From: Ulva prolifera
Lineage: Eukaryota > Chlorophyta > Ulvophyceae > Ulvales > Ulvaceae
Direction of reading: 5' to 3'
DNA length: 64,000 nucleotides
Assembly (NCBI GenBank): GCA_023078555.1
Contig: CM041200.1
Location: 3,837,921 to 3,901,920 of the forward strand
The position numbers and the translations under genes are program-made. Below the pieces are notes generated by a model. That model searched no databases. It was not told the origin of the DNA and saw nothing but the letters and a program-made list of their open reading frames with translations. Within the stretch, counting starts at the first letter, position 1. Each line of letters starts with the position of its first letter. Positions 20,942-33,640 of this stretch are shown here, one piece after another.

Positions 20942-23900
20942 ATGGAGTACCGGAACAACGCTCTGAACGCTGTTAGAAAGCTGAAGAGAGATGGCGACTA
21001 CCGCATGTGGGCGGCGCAATTCGAAGCCTCGATGGTAACGATGAATTGCGAGCGCTGGCTCACGGATGAGCCTGACGCTGAGGAGCCGGCTGAAGTCCGG
21101 GAGGATGTCAACGTCAAGAGCCGAATGCTGCTGACGGTCGACGATCGCGGTTTGATGCGGATCATCAAACGCGCTCCGAATTCGGTGCAAGCGTGGCAAA
21201 GGGTAAGAGCTGAGTTTGAAGCAGAGCTTCAGCTCAGGCAACCGCTGCTCGTCAACCAATTGAATGCGATGAGGCAGACGACGGCGGAGTCATACACGCG
21301 GTTTGCGGAACGAGTGCTGGAGGTACTTGAGAAGCTTGAAGATACGAATTTCGAGGCGGCTGATGAACTTGCCGCCAACGCACTCGTGCGGGGTCTCCGA
21401 GAATCGTCGGAGAAGGGATCCCTCGTGTTGTTGCTAACACCACACGTCGAGGCGGGGTTCAACCGAGTGATGACAGAGCTGAAGTCCGCGACGCGCCTCC
21501 TCGAGAGCGCCCGGGAGCAGACGGCACCCAAGGACAGAGAAGGGCGCGCGATGCAGTCCGAAGGTGAGAAGCCGAAGAAAGACACAAGGAAGTGCTTCAA
21601 TTGTGGCAAGCAGGGCCACATCGCAAGGAACTGCCGGCTGCCTAAGAAGGAGAAGCCGGGAGCAGCTATGATGGCACAAGGTGATGCGTGCTCAATGGCT
21701 ACAGGTGCACCAAGCGTCAGAGGCAGACGACGCATGTTGTACGACAGCGGGTCCTCGCACCACGTTGTGCACGACCTAAGCGTCATACGCAATGCCAGGC
21801 CCAGCAACACCAAGAGGATGGTTCTGGGCGGCGGAGAGGCACATGACGTGCTATGCGAAGGCGAAGTATGGCTGCGCGGAGGACCACTGAAGGTGGTGGA
21901 ACTGCGGTCGGTGCTATGCGTGCCGAGCATGAAGGTGAACCTGCTGTCAGGGCATCTGGCTACCGAAGCGGGGCACGAATGCCGGCAGAGCGGAGACCGG
22001 TGTCACATCATTGACAACAAGGGCTACCTGGTCCTGGAGGGCTGGAAGGAGGAGCGGCTGTACACGCTCGACTGCGAGCTGATGCCCGCGGCGGCGCCAA
22101 TGGAAGCTGCCGCCCACGTGGCCGTGTCCGCCGAAACATGGCACCGGCGCCTCGGACACCCTGGACGCGACGCAATGAAGAAACTTGCACGCGCAGAAGG
22201 TCTGGAGGGGTGTGCTGACGAACACAACCCTACGTGCGACGTGTGCATGAAGGCGAAGCAGAGCCGGGACCCGTTCCCGAGGTCAGAGTCTCGGGCTACT
22301 GAAGCATGTGAGCTGTTGCACACCGACCTGATGGGGCCGTTCCAGGTCCCGAGCTGGGGCGGAGCTGTGTATGCTGTGACCCTCATGGATGACATGTCAC
22401 GCATGGCCGAGGTCTCGTGTGTCGTCAAGAAGAGCGACGTGTACGAGTGGGTCAAGGACACAATCCGCAGATGGCAGAGGCAGACCGGACGAAACGTGAA
22501 GGCTGTGAGAAGCGACAACGGCACGGAGTTCAAAGGGCGGCTGCGGCTTTTCTTCCGGAAAGAGGGGATCGACAATCAAACAAGTGCGGATTACACCCCC
22601 GAACAGAACGGCAGAGCTGAACGGCTCAACCGGACATTGCTCGAGAAGACACGCGCGATGCTGATCGAGTTTGATTTGTCGCCGAAGTTCTGGGCTGCAG
22701 CCCTGGAGACCGCATCTATAGTCCGCAACTGTATGCCAACAAAGGGGGAGACGGTGTCGCCGTATGAACAGTTCTATGGCACGGCCCCTGACGTACAGCG
22801 ACTGCGTGTTTTTGGGTGCCTTGCATATGTGCATGTGCCCCATGCAAAGCGCAAGAAGCTGGATGCCCGCGCTGAAGCAGGCATCTTGGCGGGCTACCAG
22901 CAAAGCAGCAAGGCCTACAAGGTCTACGTCTGGCGCAACGGTGAGTTCGAACTGGTGAAGTCCCGAAACGTCCGTTTTGATGAGTCACACACATGCTGGC
23001 AAGGGTGTGGACTCCGACGTGCTGATGAGGACTACAGCTTCCTCGAGACGATGATATCCGAATGCGATGATCATGATGATGGACTGGAGGAGGGCTACCT
23101 GCCGGCTGAGGCTGATGACATCAACGTCGGCGATGAATACGCTGACATGCCGGCTCGCGTACCCGCAAGTGACTACGGGGACTCAGATGAAGAGCCTCCA
23201 GAGCTGGAGTCTGACGAGGAGGGGGACGATGACGAAGACGACGGTCCAGACCACCCCGGCAGCGAAGACAACGGTCGAGACCTCCCCGGCAGCGACGACG
23301 ACGCTACTGACGAGAACCCTGAAGATCCGGCAGATGACGAAGCGGAAGAGGAGCACCCTGCTCACCGCTACCCACGGCGGAACCGCCAGCCACCTGATGT
23401 GTACCAGCCACATGCCTACAACTACGCTGCGGCGGCTGAGCTGACGGACGAGCCGAAGACAACCAAGGAGGTATTGTCACGGCCGGATGCACCTCTGTGG
23501 AAGGAGGCCATCGACTCGGAGTGGGCGTCTCTGAAGGCAATGGGAGCGATGGAGGCAGTCACAGAAGTTCCCAAGGGCAAGCGCGTTTTACCCATGAAGC
23601 CGGTGTACAAGGTGAAGCGAGATGCACGCGGCGCGGTCGACAAATACAAGACGCGGCTGGTGGTACTCGGATGCTTGCAGAGGAAGGGGATGGATTATGA
23701 CGAGGTATTCGCCCCAACTGCTCAGCAAGCCACCTTCCGCATTTTGCTCGCTGAAGCCGCCGAGTATGACCTAGACCTGCGTCAGTTCGATGTGGCCACG
23801 GCTTACTTGCATGGTGAGCTGGGCGGGGACGAGGTGTACGTGTCAGTACCACCTGAGTTCGGCGGTGGCGGTGTGTACCGCCTCCGGAAGGCGCTCTACG

Positions 23901-26900
23901 GTCTGAAGCAGGCGGCACGGGCCTGGCACGCCAAGCTCTTGGGGGAGCTGGTGCGGATGGGGTTCACCGCGTCTGAAGCGGACCCCTGTTTGTTCTTCAA
24001 AGGTGAAGGACAAGAGCGCCTCTACGTTCTGATCTACGTGGACGACGGAGTGATCGTCGGCAAACGGCACGCAGCCCAGGCAGCCTTGCACAGGTCCTAC
24101 GCCACACTTGCACACCCAGGTGCGCCACTGGACTGGGTGCGCAATCTTGGGGTGAGCCGAACCGTAAGTCCTTCGGAAATGCGAGATTTGATGATCTAAA
24201 GGTATAATTGTGCTCTAGAGTCAGTTTAACATACTTTGGTGGGCTTGGAACCCCTGTGATAGCTAGGGGATGCATCTGATGGCCACCCATCACCTTTTTT
24301 GCCCACCTGGTGGGTGCTCCACGTCCAAGGGTGCGCCGACTGTGGGTGAGCTGGTCTAGCAAAGTCACTGCAACCGGGTCTGCGGCGGGCGTAATCGTGT
24401 TGGAATGCAAAATCACAGTACCAGAGTTGCTGTATAGCTGTTGGAATGTGGAGCTGGGTTCCTGGAGCGTGGGTCACTACGAACAGCTCACCCAGAGGGT
24501 GTGCCATGGTTCTGAGTGAGGTGTGCTTTGTGGGAACCTGGCCGATGAAAGGCCCATCGCCATGGGAATTCGGAGAGCATGGCATGTTACACCATCTCAT
24601 CAAGTGGAGGAAGGCTGCTAGGCTCAGTCTGCTGGTTGGATACTGTGTACTATGTAAAGGTTGTGGGTGAGCATGTTCAAGTCAACACTGAGGCGGGCTC
24701 AGCACCCACTGCACATGCCAACGTGAATTTGGTTGGCTTAAATCATCTGGGATGTGTCCGTGAATGGTGAATGGAGATTGCACGTGGTGTCCATGCCGTG
24801 TGACTGAACTAAGAAGCCAATTGCGCCATACACCAGATCAGATATCCGTGCATTCGCATAAATCTGTCACCATTGAAGAGCATGCTGTAATTCGTGGTCG
24901 ATTGTCCGCAAGGTCTGTCCTAGCAAAGGCCACACAGAGCCATCGACAGACTTCGCGAAGGAGCAGACCTCCTCTCGATCAGGCCACGTTCAATTGTGCA
25001 GGGAGCAAGTATATACCAGCTAGTGTTGATTTGATGGTGAATGTTGAGTGTATTTTATGTATGGTAGTAAGCAATTTGAGCAAGACTGAGCAGTGCATGG
25101 TGGGAGCGACTTGAGGTGGTTCAAGGACCACCGTAGATGGGCGCCAGCGATGATAGGAATGTACCAAACACGTATTACAATGCTATACCTGATCATGAAG
25201 CATCTATTTGATGATTTGCGTGTTCATGCAATTCAGCGCACCCAGCATGCTCACGCATTCATGTGTCGCGCACTCGATGGCGCGCTCCAATGGGTGAGCC
25301 TTGGTTTCACAGGCGCGCAAACGCGAGTGGGTGCGCAGACGCAGAGTGCGCCAACTAGAAGACGTGCCATATGGCACACAATCAAGGCTTATTGCCCGCT
25401 ATTATATTGCATAAGTGATCCTGGGCAAAAGTGTTTCCAGCGACATCGAATTGATGAATATCGACCGGTGTGCAGTGGCTCGCGAATCGTAACGCACGGA
25501 GGCTTCCACATTGTCATCGTGCAACTGGTACTGTGCACTTATCATATGAAAAAGTACTTGTATTCAGCGAGGTTGTGTTGAGAGGGGCGTTCGCGAGGGC
25601 TGCAACCTCACATTCATGCTTGCAGTGCGCTTTGCTTAAATGGCAACGCCACGTAACCAGAAGCTTTTGCCACACCATTCCGCGGCTGAGATAATCAGAT
25701 CTCATCATCGTGAAAACACTGTGGACATGATCGTGGCTTTGCCAGGGATGACATCAGACAGCTTGGGCATTTTCGCAACAGCACGAACACACACGACACC
25801 TGGCATGTCCTGATTTGGTTGGAGTCGGCACTCCCATACATACCAGAGAGCTTTCTATTGTTCCTGACGTAGACTTCTCGCGCGCACGGCACCTATAGTG
25901 GATCTGTCCAACATACAGAGCATACGATGGCCGCACATGTATCTGTCTCACTGCAAGCGCACCAGTCACAGGGTGGCATGCAGCAGCATACTACCATAAC
26001 TAGAGTTCGCCAATTGGCTAAAGCCATACATTTTAGCCTTTTCCGGCCTTGGATCTGGATTTCACTATCAATTCGTGCTGCGTTGCCGTGGAGCCATGGC
26101 ATCACGGAGCGGACACGAGAGAGCCGGATCATGGCAGACCGTGCCGCAAACCAGTCATGTGTACAAACTAAGTAACTAAGAACATTATTTCACGGTCTGT
26201 GCACAATGCTATGTCTCCTGCGTGCCATGTCGCTGTTCGCTGCGTCGCGTCCGAGCCACTATCATGAAGCCACGGGAGGCCAAGTTCTCCAGCGATCACC
26301 TTCGGAATGCTTCACTGACCCATTAAATGTACATATCTACTACTGTGGGCCTTCGCGAGCCAAATTGAAGCTGTTTCAGCACATTTTATATTTCAGTGCA
26401 GCTTGCGCACCCAACATGCTCACCCATGGGTGTGCATGCTGGTCGTCTGCCCTGTGTGGCGGCGCCTTCGACATTAAGGACATCGGAGAAGTGTCGTACT
26501 TCCTCGGGCTGCAGCTCCAGCGGGACCGCTAGCAAGGCACAATCTGGCTGGGGCAGCCCAAGTACGCTCAAGACATCCTTGACCGTTTCGGCATGACAGC
26601 ATGCAAGCCTGTGTGCTCCCCTATGGAGGCGAATGCACGTTTGAATAGATCTGAGGAGTCTGCTGTCATTGACGCGCCGTATGCTGAGGCTGTGGGGTCA
26701 CTGCTGTACCTCACGGTCAACACGCGCCCGGATCTTGCGTTCGCTGTGGGTGTGCTGAGTCGTTTCGTGTCGAAACCCTCAGAGGTGCACTGGAAGGCGA
26801 CCAAACGCGTACTGAGATACCTAGCCGGGACTCTGGACCGCGGCATAGTGTATCAACGTGGCAGCCCGGACATCGAGGCTTACTCGGATGCCGATTACGC

Positions 26901-27357
26901 GGGGTGCACTGATACTCGCAGGAGTACGTCTGGTGCTGTGATTTTGAAGCGCGGTGGTGCTGTCGTGTGGAGAGCAAAGTTGCAGACGGTGGTGGCTTCC
27001 TCGACGTGCGAGGCAGAGTACATCGCTGCAGCAGCTGCAGCCAAGGAGCTGCTGTGGGTCCGCAAGCTCATGGGTGAAATGAGCGGGCAGGTGGAGCGAC
27101 TTCGCCTCTATGGCGACAACCAGTCAGCTCTGGCATTGATGCAGCAGCACACCCCGGGAGCATCCGGACGATCGAAGCACATCGACGTGGCCTACAACTT
27201 CGTACGCCACCGTGTCATGCAAGGGGACATCGAGCCTGTTTTTGTGGGCACAAAAGACATGAAGGCAGACATTCTGACCAAGGCACTGCCGGGGCCAAGC
27301 CATGAAGACGGGGCTCAGCGCATGGGGATGAAGAAGATGTTGAAGCCACTCGCATGA
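20942..27357 (+). pseudogene. Copia B gag-pol, split by a DNA transposon and one stop
   Basis: Gag-pol polyprotein of a Copia family distinct from A. From ATG 20942: gag, zinc knuckle CFNCGKQGHIARNC (about 21594), protease YDSGSSHHVVHD (about 21739), integrase HHCC (WHRRLGHPG ... CDVCMKAKQ) and DDE residues (HTDLMGPF, RSDNGTEF, QNGRAERLN), a very acidic linker, then RT with DVATAYLHGEL, LYGLKQAARAWH and YVDDGVIVG. Coding continuity is lost at 24089, where element G (2.37 kb) enters; the frame resumes at about 26457 (GGAFDIKDIGEVSYFLGL), meets TAG at 26530-26532, then continues through RNase H (EAYSDADYAG, VASSTCEAEY, LYGDNQSAL) to ADILTKALPGPSHE and a stop at 27355-27357. One insertion and one nonsense codon therefore inactivate an otherwise open element. 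Confidence 0.9.
24089..26456. mobile_element. DNA transposon-like insertion G in Copia B RT (2.37 kb)
   Basis: Foreign sequence separating the two halves of B RT. Its ends form imperfect inverted repeats: left CACAGG...TTGCACACCCA...TGGGTGCGCAA (24089-24144) and right, read in reverse, CACAGG...ATGCACACCCA...TGGGTGCGCAA. The innermost 11 bp (24134-24144, 26403-26413) match perfectly. GGTGCGC/GCGCACC hexamer-heptamers recur inside. No open frame resembles a transposase, so it looks non-autonomous. Exact end bases and TSD are not settled. Confidence 0.7.
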
Positions 27358-27371
27358 TCATTCTGGGGGAG

Positions 27372-27813
27372 TGTGGCAGCACAGAGCTCTCTGGGCTCTG
27401 CGTGCTGCGTGAATAAGTCATGCTTTTTGATATAGTTAACCGAGAGGTGCAGTAGCTAGCTGTTGCTGCGGCTGCACCCTACTAATTGTGTGTTCTGAGT
27501 CCACAGTGAGTGCAGCATGCACCTGTGAGACGAGTGATAAAGACTGAGGGAAACCAGTCATGTACGCATGCTGAGCTGCGGCATAGCGTGACGCGTATGT
27601 GTAGTGACCTGAGAGTCCCACACACCATAGTATAGTATGGTGTGCTGGTGGATCTGAGATCCTGGAGGATTTGAGCTGCACAGAGCAGACCACTTGTGTG
27701 TTTGTGTGGTGTGTGTGTGTGTGTGAGTGTGCTGGTGAAAGGTATAAATACCACTGTGCTTTCTGTAGCAGACATCTTGTCTGAACAGAAGATGCACAGG
27801 TATGTACCTCCAG
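27372..27813 (+). repeat. 3' LTR of Copia B, truncated
   Basis: Begins after a purine tract (tggggga g) with tgtggcagc and follows the 5' LTR to gtatgtacctccag, where a TRIM LTR starts. The last ~115 bases of the LTR are missing and do not reappear on the other side. Confidence 0.87.
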
Positions 27814-28091
27814 TGTTGTGAAAGTGCCTCGTAGCGCACAAGGCAGGTGCACATGCGAATGCACGCACGGGGTGACACGTGGCAGTCACCAGCCCGTGAA
27901 TGAGAAGACACATCCCAGCTCTATGTATAGGTCGAACAAGGTCATGGTTCAAGTATCTGACTCAGATACTGACCATGCAGGTGTGATCCCAGATCTCAGG
28001 CGTCATGTGCTAAGTACTCCGCACACATACTTAACATTTCGCCCAATTAAACTTACGGTATGACGCTTCCACTCGCGCTTGCATTCGAACA
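27814..28091 (+). repeat. TRIM LTR (single) at the B/C junction
   Basis: 278-bp TRIM LTR (tgttgtgaaag ... cattcgaaca). Left flank TCCAG belongs to the B LTR; right flank TTCAG belongs to element C. The two flanks do not continue into each other. Confidence 0.85.
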
Positions 28092-28919
28092 TTCAGCGCC
28101 GCTGTGGCACGTTGACACACGGCTTGTGTTTAAACATCAGCGCCGAAGTACATGTAAGGGACATTCTGCAGCTGATGTGTCCCTATGCCAACAAGTACCA
28201 CCGTGAACTGCTTTATCACCAAGCATGAATTTGTGTGCTTGGCAAACATGTCGGACAGTGACAGCGTGGGCTGGCTGATGATGACACATTACAGACGTAG
28301 TTGAAAAGGATGCTTAAATGAGCAAATTGTGCGTTGCTGCTCGAAAATTTTGCAAACGCATTAGACGGTGAGCTGCGTGTTATAAACGAGAACCTATTAT
28401 GTGTGCATTAGGAGGTTAGTAGTGCCTATACCTGGAGAGCCGCCAGGTCGTACGAAAGGTCACTACACAGATCACGGAGTATACTGCACTGGATGCAAGA
28501 CAGTGCAGGAACGTATGGAAGATGTAAGAGAAAGGTTACTTCAGACTTGGACGCATACGACTATATGCGACCATTCGTGCATGTCTACCGTGGCCTAATG
28601 ACAATGGCCCGGGGCGAGCCGCTCTCGGAGCGCCCCAAGTATGCTCATGCATACTATCCTAACATAACACGGGTTGGGCCCTTGGCCACCATACCCATGC
28701 GCAGACTTGCGCGTCATGCATTGCAGGTGTACCTAGACACTAATTTATGACACTGCGACATGCAGTACATGGCGGGAAGTGCCCTGAATGTTACGGATGT
28801 ACAAAATATTCCTGGAAGTACGGCCCATCTGGCCACCATTATGCGTTTCAGCGAGGTATTTCAACGACACTGTAGGCCTACGTTATGCGATACGTGTCGA
28901 TGGACTTAATTTAGTACGG
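28092..28919 (+). pseudogene. Fragment of DNA transposon C (right end) with decayed coding sequence
   Basis: The right terminus cttaatttagtacgg followed by TA matches the ends of element C' (40756-42328) and of the MITE at 45904. Upstream lie remnants of a protein: MSDSDSVG (28239), CTGCKTVQERM (about 28480), a 60-residue open stretch LDAYDYMRPFVHVYRG... (about 28545-28750), then NVTDVQNIPGSTAHLAT and FQRHCRPTLC (28785-28890). The MSDSDS, NIPG.TAHLAT and FQRHCRP.LC blocks recur in C', so they belonged to the element. The left end is missing. I do not recognise the superfamily; the TA target suggests a Tc1/mariner-like cut. Confidence 0.6.
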
Positions 28920-29374
28920 TATAGGTATGCAGTGTGCTTTTATTAATGGCGATTCACAGGAGGAAGTGTTCGTTGAACAGCCCCCCTCCTTGACGGGACA
29001 GCATGTGTATGGAAATTCCATAAGACTCTGTATGGCCTAAAGCAGGCTACTCGCGAGTGGCACAAGCTTTAGTAAAGGTCTTGGCTGAAATGGGATTTGT
29101 GTGCGCACAGAGTGATCCCGGACTGTATGTCAAACAATCTGGTCGCTATTTTATCTTTCTGTGAGTTGATAACTTGTTTGTTTTCAGCAGCTCTGCGGGG
29201 CTGCAAGAGTTGATTGACATCATTCTCACAAAATTTGAAGGTAGAGACCTAGGTGATCTTGCATGGGCACTTGGCACAGAGATCCTTCGTGAACGCAAGG
29301 CCAAAACAATCACAATGACATAGCAAAACAAGATCCAGAACTTGCTTGAGAAGTACAGTTTGTCTGACTGTCGA
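28920..29374 (+). pseudogene. A1 reverse transcriptase fragment (palm and thumb)
   Basis: Family A RT resuming at the codons for QCAFLNGE (here QCAFINGD) through EEVFVEQPP, LYGLKQ, FVCAQSDPGLY and ALGTEI to LSDCR, with stops (including one in place of W in the VDD region) and frameshifts. Ends at 29374, where insertion F begins. Confidence 0.8.
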
Positions 29375-32300
29375 CATGAGCTACGGCCGTTCCGCGCACC
29401 AGGGGTGCGCGTATCAGGTGCGCGAAACACTTCGAAGAATCAATTCGTCTCAAAAAGGCGTTAAATTGAGCGGTTTTGCGTGTAATCACTAGCTGGAAGT
29501 GTTTAACGCGTACTGCAATTGATTCAGCAGCAACTGGTAAGATTTCGTGCTTCCACAGACGTTACTGGGCGCAAGGCCACTGAGTCGATGTCACACGTAC
29601 CGGCGACAGCAGACGCCTGTACTCAACGAGTGTGGCACGCAAGTAATCACTACACCATAAGGTTGCGTCAGGGCGTGATCGTTGCAACTTCTGGTGTGCT
29701 GGCTGTCCTGTGCTCGCGTGCATCTGCAACAGCGCGTATCGCACTGCACTGGCGTAAAGGCACCATGTAGAGCCTAATGCGGTAATTCGGGGCGAAATAT
29801 TATGAAATTGGATCAATGATGCTCCTAACACTACGGACTGTGCAGCGCGGTGCTAATATTCTTGCGCAGCGACTCGTGTGAATGGTTCGCTCGGGAACCA
29901 ACCGGGTGGAGTACGCTGTATGCAAGGATTATCAGAGCGTGAATGCATGGCACAATTCTTCTCGCATCTAAATTCGACTGTAGCTGAAAGAATCCCCAGC
30001 AGTGCGCTTGCACATACCAGCCGGCTTGATGGTTGTTCTGGACGTGGAGGTGGCCGTGCATCGTGTCGGGATGGCGATGCACAGCCCGTGGCGCTCACGG
30101 CTGCCTATATCTGCCTCTCACACGTATGCTGATAGTTTCGATACAATTGACTGCGCATCATGTTGGCAGATTTTAATTTCCGCCAGCTGTCTCGACCTTG
30201 GTCTCCGGAGCAGCTGCATCACCGTGAGCAGCGGCTCTGCTCGCATCGGGCTTCGTTCTTGCCGAAACACAGACCAAAATCGTTCTACTTTGGATCGTAT
30301 GCCATCTGTCGGCTGGTACGCCTCGTGGGATCGTCGCCTACTCACTCGTGCATACAGCAAATTGCACACACGCTACCCCCGACCTCGACTAGTTTATTGA
30401 GTCCTGAATAACGATGTATGGGCACTGTACGGATGCTCTAGAAGCCGAAATAACCTTGGAGCGCTGCGTCGAAGCAGGCGGTATGATATGCGCACTTTGG
30501 TCCGCGCACCTACAGAATTTGCGCTCGCCCCTCAAGATGGCACACCTTGCTGGGTGCGCGACGATGGTGCGCAACAAAGTCGTACGTGCGCGCCCATGGT
30601 GCGCCAGATAGCAGGTCATGCTCCAATGATACCATTTGAAAGATAAATCTATACATGCAATTATGAATTCACTCCTGGAGTACTGTACAGTGTTACAACG
30701 AGCATTGATGGTCACCCCATCCTGCATATATGGCCACAGGTCACCATCCTCGACCATGCTATCAGCACTCAACATGCCATCGTTCAGAAGTGAAGACGAA
30801 TAAGCAAAGTAAGGCAGACTCTATGCTCCATCAGGTTCGCCTGTGCTTGGTGTTGCCGGTTGGCCATGTGTCTGCATAGCAACATCCTTGTCAATATGCA
30901 TGCTGCAGCGGTGTACGCCCAAGTCAACTTGACAGAAATCATTGATGATATATATGCCAGAGAGAGAGAGAGAGGGAGTTCATGATCAAGAAGTCAGCTC
31001 AGCAGCTTAGCACATAAGCAGCATGGGGCTAGCATCGTACCAACTGAAAGTGAAAAAGGCCATCATAGCCTATCTGTCAAAATTGTAGCTCTCAACACAG
31101 CAACTTTGAATGCTATGAACCTGCATGCTCGACAAGGTGAGAGGTAATGGGCTGATAGCCAGTCGAGTAAGTGCGGCAACCACTACTAGCATCACATCTG
31201 CTGAGTCACATACGCAGCCAAGTAACTGGGCTTACCAGGCAGGCATAATATTGGTTGTGACCATTGTGGCCATGGCTGAGAAGCATCCAAGAATCACGTA
31301 CTGTCGGTGTCTGCAGCCTGCAAATGTGAAGTCTGTTGATAAACTTGAGAATCGAGATGCTAGTCATGTTGTCGGATGGGATGCCTCTTCTTGCAACTGG
31401 ACTGGTCTGCACTGCAACACCGTCCGTGACAGCAACGCTTTGACAGATCAATAGCGGGCATACCAGTGTCAGGATCAATCTTCGCGTACCAAATGATTCC
31501 CACGGATCATTTGCAATATTTATGGCTGATGGCTCCGCGTCTGGAGCTGCACGAGTACATCTCTGCACTAGCAGGCCCCGAACTAATGCAGTGTAAAAGC
31601 CTTGAACTGCGCGGCAACATTGCAATAAATCCATTGCCAAAAGTCACGAGAGTGTACGTTGCGACCGCATAGAGCTTTGCGTGACAGCAGATCGCATCCC
31701 ACAAGTAGCTCAGTGCGACGTCAATAAGACTATCCACTACAAGCATGCACACTGACGCCTGAACATAGCGTCTAGTTCGGCAAAGGCAACGGGAATGTTG
31801 AAACAAGCAAGTATGGTATCTGCTTCCACGACCCCGCCCTCGAAGCATGCCTGTCAACAACGCGTGGAACAGTGACCAGCGCGCTTGAATATATTACCGA
31901 GAGAAGGCATACCTTTCATTGCAGAATTTTTCTTATTTGACTGATCGCGTGCAAGAGCGCGTCATGCAGAATGTCGTTTTTGCATAGTGCCGGAGAGTTG
32001 CAGCAATCGCAACAATACGCAAACGCTGATGAGCATGAATGATCACGACCGCAAACGTGGAGAAACAAATGAAATATGCGTGTTCGAAGGTAGATTTGCT
32101 TGCGCCAAGCGATGGCTGGCTGCACACATTAATGAAGTCTCGCGCAGGCTCTGCTAGTTCCTATGCGAAACAAGGGCGTTGACATGTCGCTATGATGAGC
32201 CCATGCTTTACGCCGAGAGTTTTATGCCAACTCTGCACTGGACTCTACGACTTGTGCTGTGCGTGAAAGTGCTGTCAAGAGTGGCAACAAGGGGCTTTTG

Positions 32301-33403
32301 GACCACAGGTGCTACACACGTGAAGAGTTTGAGGGCACCTAGCAAATCGTGCACCGCGTACACAATTTACAACCGGCAGGACGATACATGGCGGTGTGGG
32401 GCTGTACATGACAAAGCCGAGGCTGTCTTCGCCAGCGGCAGTGTTGATTGGGCCGTGGCACAGGCTCCACGTGCATGTCGCCTAGCCGAGAGGATTAAAG
32501 CATGCTGCAGACGCAAGACGATCCCACAATCAGCTCGCATATAATCGGGAGACCGGAAGTCGGAATGCACGTTGTTGCATGAAGGCGTTTCTGCCGACGC
32601 ACTCTCATGAACCTGGTTCACCACGCGACCAACAGTAAAACAAAGGATAAAATCACAGGTATATGCTGACGTCGAAAGAGGAAATCAACGACGTCTAGCA
32701 CGGCACCTGGACTTGTTGCGGGGAGATTGACCTGAGTGCACGCTAATATAATCACCGCATGTATGACGATGCGGACCATAACTACGCAAACGTGATTAAA
32801 TGACCATTCTTCTGCCACTGCGATTGCACAGTATCGCAAAGGGCGCCATGCAACATCAGCACGTAGGTTTGCGTCCAGCGGGCGCACCTCACCCAGGTGG
32901 AGCACCTACGGAGCACCTACACTGGTGCGCAGCTTCCCAAGCAGGGTGGCGCGGATGACCCCAGTAACGACAAAACTTAGACCTATATGCTTCACATACG
33001 TCATGCATTCAAGGTGGATTCGATTGTGCATTTGGGAGCAGCCTATACGAGGCACTGACGGCACTTGCTCACCCACGATACGCGCACTTAACAGCAACGC
33101 GCACCCTCGAAGTGCGCGGCATATGCACAAGGACTCTGAAAACAAGGCAGAGAGCCCGCCAAATCGATGTCGCGTCATATATTACGACCCATATGCGATC
33201 AGGAAGCATAACAAAGCCTTGAATCACGATTTTGTCATGTTTCCTGCAATCGGCGAGTCCGCGCACCCAGTCTCCGCGCACCCATCTTGTTGGCGCACCT
33301 GGGTGCGCCAACTCCACCGTAGCTACTGTGGAATTCGAATCGATTGGGGAACTTGCGATAACTACTGTGGATTGGGGAACTTGCGATCGCAGTTAATTAA
33401 CTG
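29375..33403. mobile_element. Insertion F in A1 RT (about 4 kb, non-coding, hairpin ends)
   Basis: Separates SDCR (29374) from the codons that follow it in the intact copy (33404 on). Left end: AGCTACGG (29379-29386) then hairpin GCGCACCaggGGTGCGC (29394-29410). Right end: hairpin GTTGGCGCACC-TG-GGTGCGCCAAC (33289-33312) then CCGTAGCT. AGCTACGG/CCGTAGCT is an 8-bp terminal inverted repeat. GGTGCGC or GCGCACC occurs repeatedly near 30.5 and 32.9-33.3 kb, as in element G. Open frames inside resemble nothing I know. It may be one non-autonomous DNA element or several nested ones. A (GA)n run lies near 30960. Confidence 0.5.
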
Positions 33404-33424
33404 CGATCGCAAGTTCCCCAATCC
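33369..33424. repeat. Perfect 56-bp palindrome at an insertion junction
   Basis: Arms of 28 bases with no spacer, centred on ttaattaa; each arm contains gcgatcgc. Checked base by base. The right arm's outer part (aagttccccaatcc) aligns with family A codons, so the left arm is an inverted copy of resident sequence. A partial direct repeat (gattggggaacttgcgat) precedes it at about 33340. Confidence 0.95.
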
Positions 33425-33640
33425 TCTAGTGCTGCGGCAAGAACCATGGACTGTGAAAGAGCATCCTGAACTGGAGAATGCCAGTGCTGCTGAGCATTCC
33501 AGGTTCATGAGTGCTGTTGGGAGTATCCAATACACGCAGGAGTGACGCGGTCAGGTCGACCTGGCGTGAGCTATGCAGCACATGCACTGGCCCGGCATAT
33601 GTCCTGTAGTTTGCAGGAACAATGGTTGGCTAGCTGCAGC
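33404..33640 (+). pseudogene. A1 RT/RNase H fragment left of the intact element
   Basis: Encodes VKEHPELENASAAEHSRF, MSAVGSIQYT and HALARHM-like residues, then stops at the GCAGC target site where A3 inserted. Confidence 0.8.

Noticed and set aside
29375-33403. Coding genes inside insertion F (for example 32925-33545)
   Set aside because: Frames have no recognisable family and the last one runs into A1 codons out of context.
33369-33424. GCGATCGC as a cyanobacterial HIP1 site or transferred DNA
   Set aside because: It occurs only as part of one local palindrome; nothing else suggests cyanobacterial origin.
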